Assembly: GCF_045679555.1 (NCBI RefSeq)
Contig: NC_092100.1
Coordinates: forward strand, 28,955,106 to 29,019,105
DNA: 64,000 nucleotides
Reading direction: 5' to 3'
Origin: Salvelinus alpinus
Lineage: Eukaryota; Chordata; Actinopteri; Salmoniformes; Salmonidae
The notes beneath the pieces were generated by a model that was not told the DNA's origin, did no database searches, and saw only the letters and a program-made list of their open reading frames with translations. This document shows, in pieces, positions 1-11,929 of this stretch. The translations under genes were made by a program, and so were the position numbers. Every line of letters starts with the position of its first letter. Position 1 is the first letter of the stretch.

Positions 1-284
1 TGTCCGTAGCGTCAGCACAGTTTGGCCTACAAACTAGTCTATTGAAATATGAGACTCTCACGAAAACGACAGTTCTAAAAGACACCCACAAGCATCACAA
101 GACTCATCTGAAGTTGGTACAGCCTCTTCTGCCAACTTCTGTCTGTAGCATCCAAACGGTTTGGGCTACACACTAATATGACATCTCAGTGGAAAGCTGA
201 CTCATACGAACACGATGGTGTTCTGTGTTTTGCTCTAGGACGCCCACAAGCCTCACAAGACTCGCCTGAAGGTCCCTGGTACCA
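1..284. repeat. Imperfect tandem duplication of about 140 bp
   Basis: Two related halves can be read: about 1-120 and about 141-284 share a start of the form TGTC-GTAGC, a central GTTTGG-CTAC and an end with CACAAG-CTCACAAGACTC followed by CTGAAGG. They diverge in between. No coding potential is visible. It looks like part of a dispersed salmonid repeat. Confidence 0.5.
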
Positions 285-308
285 GTTTTTAAAAATGTAT
301 AGAAGTAT

Positions 309-1920
309 CAGTCAAAAGTTTGGACACACCTACTCATTCAAGGGTTTTTCTTGATTTTTACATTGTAGAATAATAGTGAAGACATCAAAACCATGAACAC
401 ACATGGAATCAGATGTTCAACAAATCTAAATATATTTTATATATTCTTCAAAGCAGCCATCCTTTGCCTTGATGACAGCTTTGCGCACTCTTGGCATTCT
501 CTCAGCCAGCTTCATGATGAATGATTTCCCAACAGTCTTGAAGGAGTTCCCACATATGCTGAGCACTTGTTGGCTTTTCCTTCACTCTGCGGTCCAACTC
601 ATCCCAAACCATCTCAATTGGGTTGAGGTTGGGTGATTGTGGAGGCCAGGTCATCTGATGCAGCACTCCATCTCTCTCCTTCTTGGTCAAATAGCTCTTA
701 CACAGCCTGGAGGTGTGTGGGGTCATTTTCCTGTTGAAAAGCAAATGATCGTCCACTAAGCGCAAACCAGATGGGAGTGCATATCGTTGCAGAATGCTGT
801 GGTAGCCATGCCGGTTAAGTGTGCCTTGAATTCTAAATAAATCACAGTGTCACAAAGCACCCCCACACCATCACACCTCCTCCTACATGCTTCATGGTGG
901 GAACCACACATGCAGAGATCATCCGTTCACCTACTCTGCATCTCACAAAGACACGGCGGTTGGAACCAAAAATCTCAAATTTGGACTCATCAGACCAAAG
1001 GACAGATTTCCACCGGTCTAATATCCATTGCTCGTGTTTCTTGGCCCAAGCAAGGCTCTTCTTATTATTGGTGTTCTTTAGAGTGGTTTCTTTGCAGCAA
1101 TTTGACCATGAAGACCTGATTCACACAGTCTCCTCTGAACAGTTGATGTTGAGATGTGTCTGTTACTTGAACTCTGTGAGGCAGAGTGGCTGCAATCTGA
1201 GGTGCAGCTAACTCTAATGAACTGATCCTCTGTAGCAGAGGTAACTCTGGGTCTTCTCTTCCTGTGGCAGTCCTCATGAGTGCCAGTGTCATCATAGCGC
1301 TTGATGGTTTTTGCGACAGCACTTGAAAAAACTTTCAATGTTCTTGAAATTTTCCAGATTGACTGACCTTCATGTCTGAAAGTACTGATGGCCTGTGGTT
1401 TCTCTTTGCTTATTTGAGCTGTTCTTGCCATAATATGGACTTGCTCTTTTACCAAATAGGGCTATCTTCCAGGTGACTACATCATGAAGCTGGTTGAGAG
1501 AATGTCAAGTGTGTGCAAAGCTGTCATTTTTTTATTTTACCTTTATTTTACTAGGCAAGTCAGTTAAGAACAAATTCTTATTTTCAACGACGGCCTAGGA
1601 ACAGGGGGTTATCTGCCTTGTTCAGGGGCAGAACGACAGATTATTACCATGTCAGCTTGGGGATTCGATCTTCGATAAGCTCGGGGATTCGATCTTTCGG
1701 TTAACCAGAAGGCTACCTACCTGCCGTCATCAAAGCAAAGGGTGGCTACTTTGAATAATCTCAAATATATTTTGATTTGTTTAACACTTTTTAGGTTACT
1801 ACATGATTGCATATATGTTATTTCATAGTTTTGATGTCTTCACTATTATTCTACAATGTAGAAAATTGTTAATAATAAAGAAAAACCCTGAAATGTGTAG
1901 GTGTCCAAACTTTTAACTGG
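309..1920 (-). mobile_element. Degraded Tc1/mariner transposon (Tc1-A)
   Basis: Terminal inverted repeats are visible: the left end starts CAGTCAAAAGTTTGGACAC and the right end is its near-complement ending CCAAACTTTTAACTG, with TA close to each end. The minus strand carries broken transposase. An N-terminal helix-turn-helix part starts at the ATG at 1431 (MARTAQISKEK) and reads to about 1078. The C-terminal part (502-765) holds the NLNPIEMVWDEL motif with the catalytic glutamate. The middle, including a WSDES motif, is in another frame, so the protein cannot be made. A SINE sits between the right inverted repeat and the transposase start. This is a dead copy downstream of herpud1 exon 5, probably in a herpud1 intron. 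Confidence 0.85.
1528..1738 (-). repeat. tRNA-derived SINE fragment inside Tc1-A
   Basis: Read on the minus strand, this has a tRNA-like head (about 1738-1680, degenerate, with a GATTCGATC duplication), a body matching the common salmonid sequence around CCTAGGCCGTCGTTGAAAAT, and a tail ending GACTTGCCTAGTAAAATAAA. The same tail recurs at 21549 and 45160 in this window. Confidence 0.65.
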
Positions 1921-2394
1921 TACATAGTTTAGTGCCTAAAATATGGGGATAAATACATGTAAGAAATATATATATATATAACTTCCTGATCTTTCTTATA
2001 TCTCTCAGATATAGGACAGACACTTCAAAACAAACTTCCTTTTACATTTTTGGGGGACTGTTATTCCATGTAGTGAATCTGTTTTTCAATGCGTTTCTAT
2101 TGGCTAATAACAGTAATGCCAAATTCAATGTCTCATCGAATCATTTTTGTATATATCTTTTGATAACTTAATGGGTCTTAAGCTAAATAATCCTTGGAAT
2201 GACCATCTTAAAACCCTTCCATATGTTAGCTTATTATTTATTTATTTTTGGATCAGAAAACTTGTGGGGCCAAATAAAACCCGCCACGGGCCAAGTTTGG
2301 GAACTCTGCTCTAGAGGGTTAATAATATGCTATGGCAGAACAGTAGGAAGTCACATAACTAAATGTGATAAAATGCTTGTGATTGAAAACTTAC

Positions 2395-5300
2395 TACTGC
2401 ATGTAGTACTGGCGAGCATACATGTGCTGCAGCCAGAGAAGCTGTTGAGGGCTGTAGAGGGAGTAAGTGGGGAAGGTTGGGTTTGTCATCTCTGCTGCCA
2501 CTAGCCTAGAAACACAGGTTAATAGCAGTGTGAATTACATGTCATGTCAGACTGAAGGATAGACCAATGTAATGCATATAATCTCTCCAAGCAATATAAC
2601 TTTTCATAAAGCAACACAAGTAATAGATACAGTACTAATACCACCAGCCTTATGCAAAGAATGCACCAGTCTTGTTAACTCACGTTGTAGTGCCAGGCCA
2701 TGCAGCTGCTGGTGGGGTGTGAGAGGGGGCAGGGGGCCTGCGCTGTCTCAGTTCTGGTTCAGTGGGCACAGATGGGGCTGGGGAGGCACCCTCTGGGTTC
2801 TGACCGGTAGGCATGGCCGATGTTTGTGCCTCTTGCTGCTCTGATTCCCTGACCTGAATCAAAAGTGAGAAATGGTGTTACACCACAGGGTGGACATTAG
2901 TGGATGCTCCTCAGAGAATTTCTGAAAAATCAAAAGTATTAAAAAAAATTACATTTTTGGCTAGGAAAGATTTTTTCCTCTGTTCACAGACAGCTGATGT
3001 GTTGTGCACTTAAGTCCACAAGCGAAGGGAAAAGGTGAGAGGAGGAGAGCGTGTTGATGCGAGAAGGAATATAACGAGCAAAGTCATCATGCTGTTGGTA
3101 TGTGGCTACTATGAAAGTGAACTGTGTTTGCGTGTGATCAGGGGTGTTTTCTTTCCACCAATTCTGATGAAAACCTTAAACGGAAGCAAACGTAACAGGG
3201 ATAAACATATCTGAATTTGTCCAAAAGAAACTCTCGTTTGCAACTGTTGGACTAATGATTACACCCTAGAAAAGCTAGATGCAGGCAAGTGTATGCAAGG
3301 TGGTATTGAATGTGTCACTGTCTGTCACCTTGACTACTCAAACATTTCTCTTGACCTGTGTGCACCTACATTGTTAACCTTCATTCATAGGATAGGTTGT
3401 AGCAACTTCATGATGGGTGTAGGGAAAATTTAAATATGATGTAGTAGTCTAAAGCTATCGATATTACATTGGGTGAATGGTGAATGGAATATGAATGACA
3501 GAATATGATTGACAGTCATCCAATATGCTGAAATAAGGCCATGCTCATTAAAAAAATTACCTCATCTTAAAAGATACTGACAAAGTGACAACAGAAACCA
3601 TCACAGTAGACGAGAGGATTCAAAATAAAAAAATTGGATAGTATCTTGCCTGTCCTTTGTTTTCAATTGTTCTAACGTGAAAGGTACTTGGTCCTGGTTC
3701 TTTAAACTGCACTTGAATATGTATTGTATGATTGTTTGCATACCATTACCAATCTGAAAAAAAGCTTTTTACAAAATTGATCCCTCACAGACATGTCTAG
3801 ACCCATTTGGCACTAAAATACAGGAATATACTCTCACACAATTTTTTTTTAAAGTTATGTGAAACCCCCAACCTAGCTATTTTTAGATCTAGCTGCATAG
3901 CTATAAGCTGCAGTAAAGTTTCAGAGATGCAAAGTTATGGTCTCCAGAGAATCCTAATGAGAGCAGTTGTGCACCTGTCTCCTGCTACCCACTGAGCTGG
4001 GACTCCTCTTTCCAGAGAACAGAACAGACTCGGCTGATGCATTCTCAACAACTGAATGGGGGAATAATTGAGACAATTTTGGCTGATAGGGCGTTTTGGC
4101 TTATCAAATGACTCCTTATCAACTGTGTGAGGTGGCTTTTTCCTATGCTGAATCTGTGGCTTTGACTGTCCTTTGTCAGCTCCGGGAGCTCCCAATTATA
4201 GCTACTAGTTAATATTCATGAGGTGTGCATGGCTTCTAAAGGAGAACACGAGGGAATCACTGGCACAGCAGAACTAAAAAGTTTCATCATGGTTTGGCAC
4301 AATATCTTGGGGAGCAACAACTGAGGCATTGTTGACTGATGCTATTTAATGAGTAGATTTAAAATAGCTTCACCTAGGACTACATCATAACCTTCACATA
4401 AACTGTGACACTGGATTCTGAGATAGGGTTCCATATGGGGTACTTTACCTTTGGTCTTGCTCCTAGCGGACCTATAGGCTGAGTCCTTACTGCACACACC
4501 AGGTGCACAGTGGGTGTTAGGTCCGTCTGTGAAGACATATACATACATGATAAGATACACCAGACAACATAAACCACAGTAATATACATGACATCCATTC
4601 TTGGCACTGGACATAGAGGGACACCCATTCAACCTTTTAAATAAAAAAATTTACAACAAAAATTGGCTGTTGAAAAATCCTGTAAGAAAAGTAGTGAACT
4701 GAGTGATCAACATCTGATCTGAAGTTTAGAAAAGGGGTTATGAGGGGCTTATAATAGACTTGAACTCCAGGGTTGTCAAAGTCCAGTTTTCAGTCTGGGT
4801 TTTGTTCAACAATAATGATTCTAGTATTGTGATTAATTGATAAAACAGATTAAATATACAAACTGTTCTGCACAGTTTTAAGTCACGGCAGTAATACTAA
4901 AACAACTAAGACATGTTTCACAATTAACGGAGTTCAGGTATTTGTGTGGGCTGACTGAATCCCTGATCTAAGCACATTATGTTGAATCAGTAACAATATA
5001 TTTTTGACATTTGATTCCTGCAATCTGACCAGATGCTTGAAACATAACTCGGTATGTAGATAGAGTTCTGAGAATATGTCTAATTGTTAGATAGGTGAAC
5101 AAGCACACACACGTACCTTTCTGAAAATATCTCTTACATGCAGGTGGTCTGGGAGCAGCTTGCCAGAGTAAATTAGTCTCTGATCACTTTCAGCCTGTGG
5201 GGGAAAGGGGGACAGATGTCAACACAAGACACACACTGACAGCAACCACGATTAATACACACAACTATACATAGCCTAGCTAGCTAACTTAGCTGTTTGG

Positions 5301-5590
5301 CTTGAATGATTGTTATTGACAGTAGCTAGCGTCACATTAGCTGACAAGCTTCCCTGACCTATATAACTTGGCAAGGACTTGCTAGCTTGCTCTGGTAACG
5401 TTAGCTAGCTAAGTTAACTATTACATTCACTCACCGGGTTGTTTGGGTACATTCTCGACAAATGTGTCTTCAACTCTTTCACTGTCCAATCCATGTCAAC
5501 TCCTTCAATCGTTTGATCCCCGTGGGCTTGATTAGGTGTTTTTATCACAAGCTTAATTGTTTTTTGTCTAGGAAAACCAGTATTGTCCAT
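2395..5590 (-). CDS. herpud1: Homocysteine/ER-stress-inducible ubiquitin-like protein Herpud1, exons 1-5 (3' part off window)
   Basis: Herpud1 is an ER-membrane protein with an N-terminal ubiquitin-like domain that works with the HRD1 ubiquitin ligase in ER-associated degradation. Five coding exons with matching phases were read: 5435-5590 (starts MDNTGFPRQKTIKL), 5117-5194, 4449-4526, 2684-2853 and 2395-2505. All internal junctions are GT-AG. Exons 1-3 encode the ubiquitin-like fold (WTVKELKTHLSRMYP, then SDQRLIYSGKLLPDH, then TPTVHLVC). Exon 4 is proline-rich with ELRQRRPP. Exon 5 ends in QHMYARQYYMQ, the conserved tract before the membrane hairpin. Exons for the membrane hairpin and C-terminus are not in the window and should lie to the left. 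HERPUD2 is the alternative paralogue; neighbouring nup93 and slc12a3 favour herpud1. Confidence 0.85.
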
Positions 5591-6579
5591 GTTTATTTTC
5601 TTGTGATCTCTCCCAGCGCGATTAAGTAGTAGCTACAATGTAGCCTCTTAGCTATCAAGTAATAATATCAACGGAGTGAGTAACTACAGTATCTGATCAT
5701 CTGAAATGTCAGAGATACAAAGTAGCAATCAATTTATTCACCCGAAAACTTTTTAGTTGAAATGAGGAAGTAGTTGACATAGCCCGTCGCGTGAAAAGGA
5801 GTGTTGTTTGGAAACACATTGTGGCTTGATGTGATTGGCTAACCAAGGCTCGTGATCAAACGTGGAGGCTCGTGGAGCATTCTGTACTGCGCATGCTGTG
5901 CAAAGATTATGATACCAGCTTCGAAGTTACAGTTCACCATCAGTCATATTTTAATATTTTGCCTCGGCCTGTCCAATTATTTTCCACATTCAAAAGACAG
6001 AAACATTTCATTAGATAATTGTGCTCTATACTATACTTATCAAACAAACATTTTGTGGGTTCCGGTTGAACCAAAAATAACTATATTTTGAAAGTTAGGC
6101 TTCTTAGAATGAACATTGAAACGAGCATTATGATATAGGTGTTCTTTCAAGTGATTACGCAATACAAGAAGCCTAGTTATCACTTTAATCTTTGTTTACA
6201 AGTCAACATTTTTATAAAAGCACTGGATTTTTTTTACTGACAATTACAAATACACACTGGTGTTACACTTCAAAACAGTCTATCGTCAAGCATACCATCA
6301 ACAAAAGGTTATATTCTATTGCATAGTGATGATAATGACAACAATGCTTCTGCTACTGATGATGACGTTAAATGTAATCACATATTTCACAGATGGCTAA
6401 GGAGTCTGCTGATGATAATGAAAGAAGTGAATTGTCATGACCAGAGCACTTCTACCAGAGAAAATCAGATATATTATCACCAGCGCTATAACAATACTAT
6501 TTTCCTTGGTTATTGGGTGATTTCATTAAACATATTTAGAACAGGGATCACTGACATTAGAAGGTGAGCATATGCTCTT
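5591..6579. other. Herpud1 5' flank, no gene seen
   Basis: This stretch separates the herpud1 start from a Penelope-like fragment. Apart from the candidate stress element at 5820-5838 it shows no exon, RNA gene or repeat that I can name. Short open frames at 5852-6091 and 6319-6567 have no recognisable protein features. Confidence 0.5.
5820..5838 (-). promoter_or_regulatory. Candidate ER-stress response element upstream of herpud1
   Basis: On the minus strand, CCAAT (5838-5834) is followed after exactly nine bases by CCACA (5824-5820). The ER-stress element bound by NF-Y plus ATF6/XBP1 is CCAAT-N9-CCACG, so this has one mismatch. It is about 230 bp before the herpud1 ATG and in the gene's orientation. 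Two further CCACG cores lie just upstream (5865-5880). Known mammalian HERPUD1 promoters use such elements; function here is inferred. Confidence 0.4.
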
Positions 6580-7600
6580 GGTTTCCCCTCACCATTAAGT
6601 GGGTGCAAGTCACGTGCCCTCTCCTTCCCACGGGCATGGTTCTGTCAATAAGCCCACTCTTGACACCCACTCCAAATGGGAACTACAAATGTGGCTCATG
6701 CGCACAGTGCAACACATTATAAAAACATCCTTCTTCAGACACCCACATACAGTTTGAAAACTCCCAGTTAGGGGTATCATCTCATGCAAGACCAAGAGAG
6801 TAATCAATCTCATTACCTGTTCATGTGGGAAAGTATACGTAGGACAAACAAAAAGATAATTAAAACAACGCATAGCTGAACACCGCAGCTCAATCACAGG
6901 TAAGAACATTGATAATCCATTAGCAGCTCACTTTGTTGAAGCTAACCATCCTATCTCCTCCCTCAAATAGACAGGCATTGAGCATGTTACTCTATCAAGG
7001 AGAGGTAACATTGAGATCCTACTACTACAAAGGGAGGCTTACTGGATATCCTATCTAAAAACATTGCCCCCTAGTGGTCTGAATATTGACTTTGATCTCA
7101 GGTCCTTCTTATGAACAATTCTCTCTTTAATGAACCGGTCTTATAAATTGATATATTCTTTCTACAGCTTATCAGCGTACACCTAATATGTTCCCCCTGT
7201 TGATGATGCTTATTATGCATTATGGTTGAACCAAAAGATTACATGTAACAAAATGTTTTCATGAAATAGGAAACAATTAAATATTTATGTGAAATTGAAT
7301 TAAACAATGTATGTTGATGCTAATATTATGTACAATATTTAATTATGTTTCCATATGATAACAATAGCCTAATATATTCAATATGCTATAAACACATTTG
7401 TTTTAACAGTTTCACTCAATTCATTCTTATTAACTTAATAATTATGACACACCCCTCACTATTGTCATTGGTTGCACTGTTTGTCTACATAACCTGGTTT
7501 ATGCATTCATGACATTACCTTGAAGGCACAGTGATGCTGAAACGTTGGTGATTTACCCAATAAATTACTAGGAGTTTATATATGTGTGTGACGCTATTTT
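6580..7600 (+). mobile_element. Penelope-like retroelement, 3' part with GIY-YIG endonuclease
   Basis: The plus strand encodes the C-terminus of a Penelope-like protein. A cysteine-containing stretch near 6690-6720 is followed by the GIY-YIG nuclease core (about 6815-6900: CSCGKVYVGQTKR, then RIAEHRSSI). The element's end domain follows (6930-7110: AAHFVEANHPISSL, then LLLQREAYWISYLKTL, then GLNIDFDLRSFL before a stop). Two or three stop codons interrupt it, and the reverse transcriptase half is missing. The tail (7111-7600) includes GATGCTGAAACGTTGGTGA and AATAAATTA, typical of the 3' region of fish Penelope/Neptune elements. It sits between herpud1 and the slc12a3 relic in the opposite orientation. 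A dead 5'-truncated copy. Confidence 0.8.
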
Positions 7601-8182
7601 TATAGCTCTGTCAATAAGAGAACATAGCTCAGTTATCACTCCAATATCCCTCTCACCTTTATGGGCTTTGTAATGGGATGGGGTGGGTTGAAGTCAATGA
7701 ATGCAATAAAAACATCTGTTTTGTAAATACAAAATATGTACACAACAATCATGGCTGCATCCCTTGAGTAATCTTGGAGAACCTCGTTCAGACGAATCTG
7801 TTGAAGGGTCTGGAGCAAAAACACATATATGGAGGTACAGTAAGCAGAGAACAATGATACTGTCAAAATTCCAAAACATGTATTCTACATCTAGCTATGC
7901 TACAATTGACATTTTGGCAATAGAGTGGTCCTGCCCTTTGGGCCCTCGAATCCCAGTTAATGATCTTATTTCTCTCCATCTCCTCACCAGACACCACCCA
8001 GGGACAGTCCTGCTTCATTTGCATGCCCATCCTTCTGGTCGGTGTTCAGCTTGTAGGTCCATATCAGATCCTCAAACCTCCTCGCACTGTCAGCGAGGCA
8101 GATGGAAGTGTCTCAACAGAGCACTGACCTGCATAAATTGTAAATCGATGTAGATGAAATTCATAGGGTTTAATCACTGTGC

Positions 8183-8420
8183 AACTCAATCAAATGTATT
8201 TATAAACCCCTTCTTACATCAGCTGATATATCAAAGCGCTGTACAGAAGCCCAGCCTAAAACCCCAAACAGCAAGCAATGCAGGTGTAGAAGCACGTGGC
8301 TAGGAAAAACTCCCTAGAAAGGCCAGAACCTAGGAAGAAACTTAGAGAGGAACCAGGCTATGAGGGGTGGCCAGTCCTCTTCTGGCTGTGCCGGGTGGAG
8401 ATTAACAGAACATGGCCAAG
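8183..8420 (-). repeat. Dispersed salmonid repeat tail
   Basis: The sequence from TCAATCAAATGTATTTATAA through AAAGCGCTGTACAGAAGCCC to CCCGGCACAGCC (seen in reverse) is the same repeat, inverted, as at 46003-46240. It is non-coding and separates two slc12a3 exon relics. Confidence 0.7.
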
Positions 8421-9479
8421 ATGTTCAAATGTTATCAACTGAACCCTTACATAAGAATAAGACAATACAGTGCTGAATAAGACACAATCATAGAGTAGAG
8501 AGTGAGTGACAGGGAACCATACTGTTCATGTTGTGGTCGTCCATTGATATCAGGCAGCACTTTGACGTCATGGAAACCAAGGCAGAACTTGCCGATGAGG
8601 GCCATGACTATAAATGTGACACAAAGGACATGCTCAGTTTAACTATTCAAAGAAGGGGAAAGGCAAAGGGCTATTCTGACAACATTACATAATGTCTCTA
8701 CCGCCCAGTATGACCCTAAACATGCTACACTCACTCTTTCCTTTGCTCTTCCCTTCGCTAGGATGTCTCCGCCCACAAAGACAAGTACCTTGCACCTTGC
8801 CCAGCGCTTATTACGTGTGAGCAGGTAGGGAATTAACAACGTCTCAACAGCCTTAACTTTTACCTTTCACACATAACATTGACCACTTGATATGCCTGAT
8901 ATGACCGTGACATAATTCTATCCTATGTTATCTCTCTGACTTGTGGTACTTGACATTTAACAACATTGTATGATTTATGACCACACATTATCAGTCTGAT
9001 TATGTTGTACATTTTGAGATTTGTGCATGGGCGCAATCCAATTCACAACAATAAACTCACCTCCATCATCGAACAGCCAGTACACATCAATGGTATTTTC
9101 CCCCTGCTTAGACTAACACACAGTATGAGGCTGAGGCTCAGTCACCATGGCATCAGGGTCTACTGTAACCAAGACAACATCCCTCTGTCAATACTATTAA
9201 AAAAAGAATGAACGTCATAGACCACAAACTGTATACTCTGAATGTTATCATACATAAATAAAAAATGTGCAGGTGTGCACACAGGTGTTGACACCCCTTT
9301 CTGGGCTTGCCTCAAACCCCAGGGTTAACTCCCTCATCCGCAGCCCACACACTTCATACTGCAGGTCAAATGAGTCACTGAAACACAGCCACAAAGACAC
9401 ATTAAACTTCATTCTCACTAACACATCCATAAGGAACTCATCTTTCTGATTTGACAGTGATTCACTCACTGTAGAATGC

Positions 9480-11085
9480 CAATGTAGTTGTCAATGCAGG
9501 ATGGTCTGCTCTGTCCTCCCAACTCAATCATCAAGTTTGCAGACGACACTACAGTGGTAGGCTTGATTACCAACAACAACGAGACGGCCTACAGGGGGGA
9601 GGTGAGGGCCCTCGGAGTGTGGTGTCAGGAAAATAACATCACACTCAACGTCAACAAAACAAAGGAGATGATCGTGGACTTCAGGAAACAGTAGAGGGAG
9701 CAGCCCCTATACACATCAACGGGACAGCAGTGGAGAAGGTGGAAAGTTTTAAGTTCCTCGGCGTACACATCACGGACAACCTGAAATGGTCCTCCCACAC
9801 AGACAGCGTGGTGAAAAAGGCGCAACAGCGCCTCTTCAACCTCAGGAGGCTGAAGAAATTTGGCTTGTCACCAAAAACACTCACAAACTTTTACAGATGC
9901 CCAATCGAGAGCATCCTGTCGGGCTGTATCACCGCCTGGTACGGCAACTGCTCCGCCCATAACCACAAGGCTCTCCAGAGGGTAGTGAGGTCTGCACAAC
10001 GCATCACCGGGTGCAAACTACCTGCTCTCCAGGACACCTACACCACCCGATGTCACAGGAAGGCAAAAAAGATCATCAAGGACAACAACCACCCGAGCCA
10101 CTGCCTGTTCACCCCGCAATCATCCAGAAGGCGAGGTCAGCACAGGTGCATCAGCCATCACTAACATTGAGTGGCTGCTGCTAACATACTGACTCAAATC
10201 TCTAGCCACTTTCCACTTTTTTGATGTAATAAATGTATCACTAGTCACTTTAAACAATGCCACTTTATATAATGTTTACATACCCTACATTACGCATCTC
10301 ATATGTATATACTGTATTCTATACCATCTACTGCATCTTGCCTATGCCGTTAGGCCATCGCTCATCCATATATTTATATGTACATATTCTTATTCATTCC
10401 TTTACACTTGTGTATATAAGGTAGTTGTTGTGTCAGGATTTGGCCAAGATTGTTGTTTTGGCCACTAGATGCCCCCATTGTGCTTTTTTGACCCTTTTGT
10501 TTTCCCTTGTTATTATTTGCACCTGTGCCTCGTTTCCCTTGTATGTATTTAAACCCTTAGTTTTCCTCAGTTCTTTGCTCTGTGTTTGAATGTTAGCACC
10601 CAGCCCTAGCGATGCTGTGAACATTTGTTGCTCCAGTTGGACTCTCTTGTGGTACTCTGTTTTTCTTCTCGTTTATTTATTTTTGATTATCTTTTGAGGC
10701 TTTTTACTGCTGTACTTACCACCTTGTGGATTTACCTTTTGACTTGGAGGATTACCTTTTTCTCTTGGAATTACTTTTGATGTTGTGGATTTATATTTTT
10801 GCCTGACGAACTTTCCTTTTTACTTTATTAAAACACCGTCTCAAGTACTGCTGTGTCTGCCTCATCTTCTGGGTTCTGCCGACTATTAGTGGCTCAGTTT
10901 GCTAAGTGACTGTTTCTCACACCGGAGACCCGAGTTCGTAACCGGGTCCTGACATGTTGTGAAATTGTTAGATTACTTGTTAGATATTACTGCATGGTCG
11001 GAACTAGAAGCACAAGCATTTCGCGACACTCGCATTAACATCTGCTAACCATGTCTATGTGACCAATATAATTTGATTTTTTATT
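9480..11085 (+). mobile_element. LINE (non-LTR retrotransposon), 5'-truncated, with 3' end
   Basis: The plus strand encodes the end of a reverse transcriptase. The catalytic FADDT motif is at about 9535-9550 (SIIKFADDTTVVGLI), followed by NVNKTKEMIVDFRK. A frameshift or stop near 9692 moves the thumb region to 9730-10164 (FLGVHITDNLKW, CITAWYGNCSAH). The 3' untranslated part (10165-11085) ends with repeated TTTGATTTT, the usual end of this fish LINE type. A solo LTR (10431-10954) interrupts the untranslated part. The LINE lies between slc12a3 relics at 9377 and 11276, so it landed inside that gene. No endonuclease domain remains. Confidence 0.85.
10431..10954 (+). mobile_element. Solo LTR of an LTR retrotransposon
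   Basis: The block begins TGTCAGGA and ends TCCTGACA, a perfect 8-bp inverted pair with TG...CA ends. It is flanked by a 5-bp direct repeat TGTTG (10426-10430 and 10955-10959). Removing it restores the LINE reading GTAGTTGTTGTGAAATTG. ATTAAA near 10827 could be its poly(A) signal. No internal domain is present, so it is the product of LTR-LTR recombination. Confidence 0.85.
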
Positions 11086-11499
11086 TGATTTTATGCCAGT
11101 TCCTTTTGAACCCCATCAGGAGGATATCTGACAAAACCTGCACCCTGGGGGAATAAATTATAACACATGGATTAAATCCTGCAGTATGGAACCACATGAT
11201 GAACTGGATCTAGACCATTGTTCTACTAGATCTCACTACTGTGGTGATGGAGATGAGGCTTGGAAGTTGGCCCACCTGGAGCAGCATCTGAAACACAGTG
11301 TGCAGGTCATCTGCCACCACACCTTGATACAAGGATTTGATCCGCCACTTGTTCAGTCAGGTCACATGACTGTTGCTACTGGCAGTGTCCACAGCTGAGG
11401 GAGAAGGCCCTCCCTTTTGGCACAGCAGGGTAACAGAGAGAGAGGTTTATGGCATAGAATACAAAAAATAGCTCATGCACAATCAGGGATTGACATGTG

Positions 11500-11745
11500 T
11501 GGCTCAGCTACTTCGCTACTATGGCCTATTTATTGCCTTACCTCCTCACGCCATTTGCACACACTGTATATAGACTTTATTTCCCCCCCCCCTATTGTGT
11601 TATTGACTGTACGCTTGTTTATTCCATGTGTAACTCTGTGTTGTTTGTGTCGCACTGCTTTGCTTTATCTTGGCCAGCTCGCAGTTGTAAATGAGAACTT
11701 GTTCTCAACTAGCTTACCTGGTTAAATAAAGGTGAAATAAAAAAA
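11500..11745 (+). repeat. LINE 3' tail (truncated copy)
   Basis: CTACTTCGCTACTATGGCC through CTTGGCCAGCTCGCAGTTG to ACCTGGTTAAATAAAGG is the 3' untranslated tail also seen at 14640-14895 and at 63775-63975 of this window. No coding part is attached here. Confidence 0.75.
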
Positions 11746-11747
11746 TT

Positions 11748-11887
11748 AAAGTCGGTAGAGCGTGGTGCTTGCGATGCCAAGCGTTGTGGGTTTGATTCTT
11801 GCTAAAGCCACCCATACATAAAAATGTATGCATGCATGACTAAGTCGCTTTGGATAAAAGCATCTGCTTAGTGGCATATATTATTAG
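11748..11887 (+). repeat. HpaI-type tRNA-derived SINE
   Basis: A tRNA-like head (GTCGGTAGAGCGTGGTGC with the A box, then GGGTTTGATTC as the B box) is followed by the diagnostic body AAAATGTATGCATGCATGAC and tail GTCGCTTTGGATAAAAGC, ATCTGCT. This matches the salmonid HpaI family. The A box lacks its first bases, so it is 5'-truncated. Confidence 0.8.
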
Positions 11888-11929
11888 TTTAACCTTCAAT
11901 ACGTAACTTTTTGGGCGGCCCAACACATA

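Noticed and set aside
847-1211. Plus-strand open frames of 90 and 105 codons
   Set aside because: Antisense to the degraded Tc1-A transposase.
2030-2320. hAT-like end AAGTTTGGGAACTCTGCTCTAGAGG near herpud1 exon 5
   Set aside because: Resembles the hAT end at 60250, but no partner end or target duplication was found, so not listed as a feature.
4342-4632. 96-codon minus-strand open frame as a separate gene
   Set aside because: Only 4449-4526 is real (herpud1 exon 3, in another frame); the rest is intron.
2395-5590. Calling the gene herpud2
   Set aside because: The ubiquitin-like domain resembles both paralogues, but the nup93/mir138/slc12a3 neighbourhood fits herpud1.
7636-7720. Possible last coding exon of slc12a3 (FIDFNPPHPITKPIK before a GT)
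   Set aside because: A donor-like GT is present but the peptide does not resemble the conserved transporter C-terminus.
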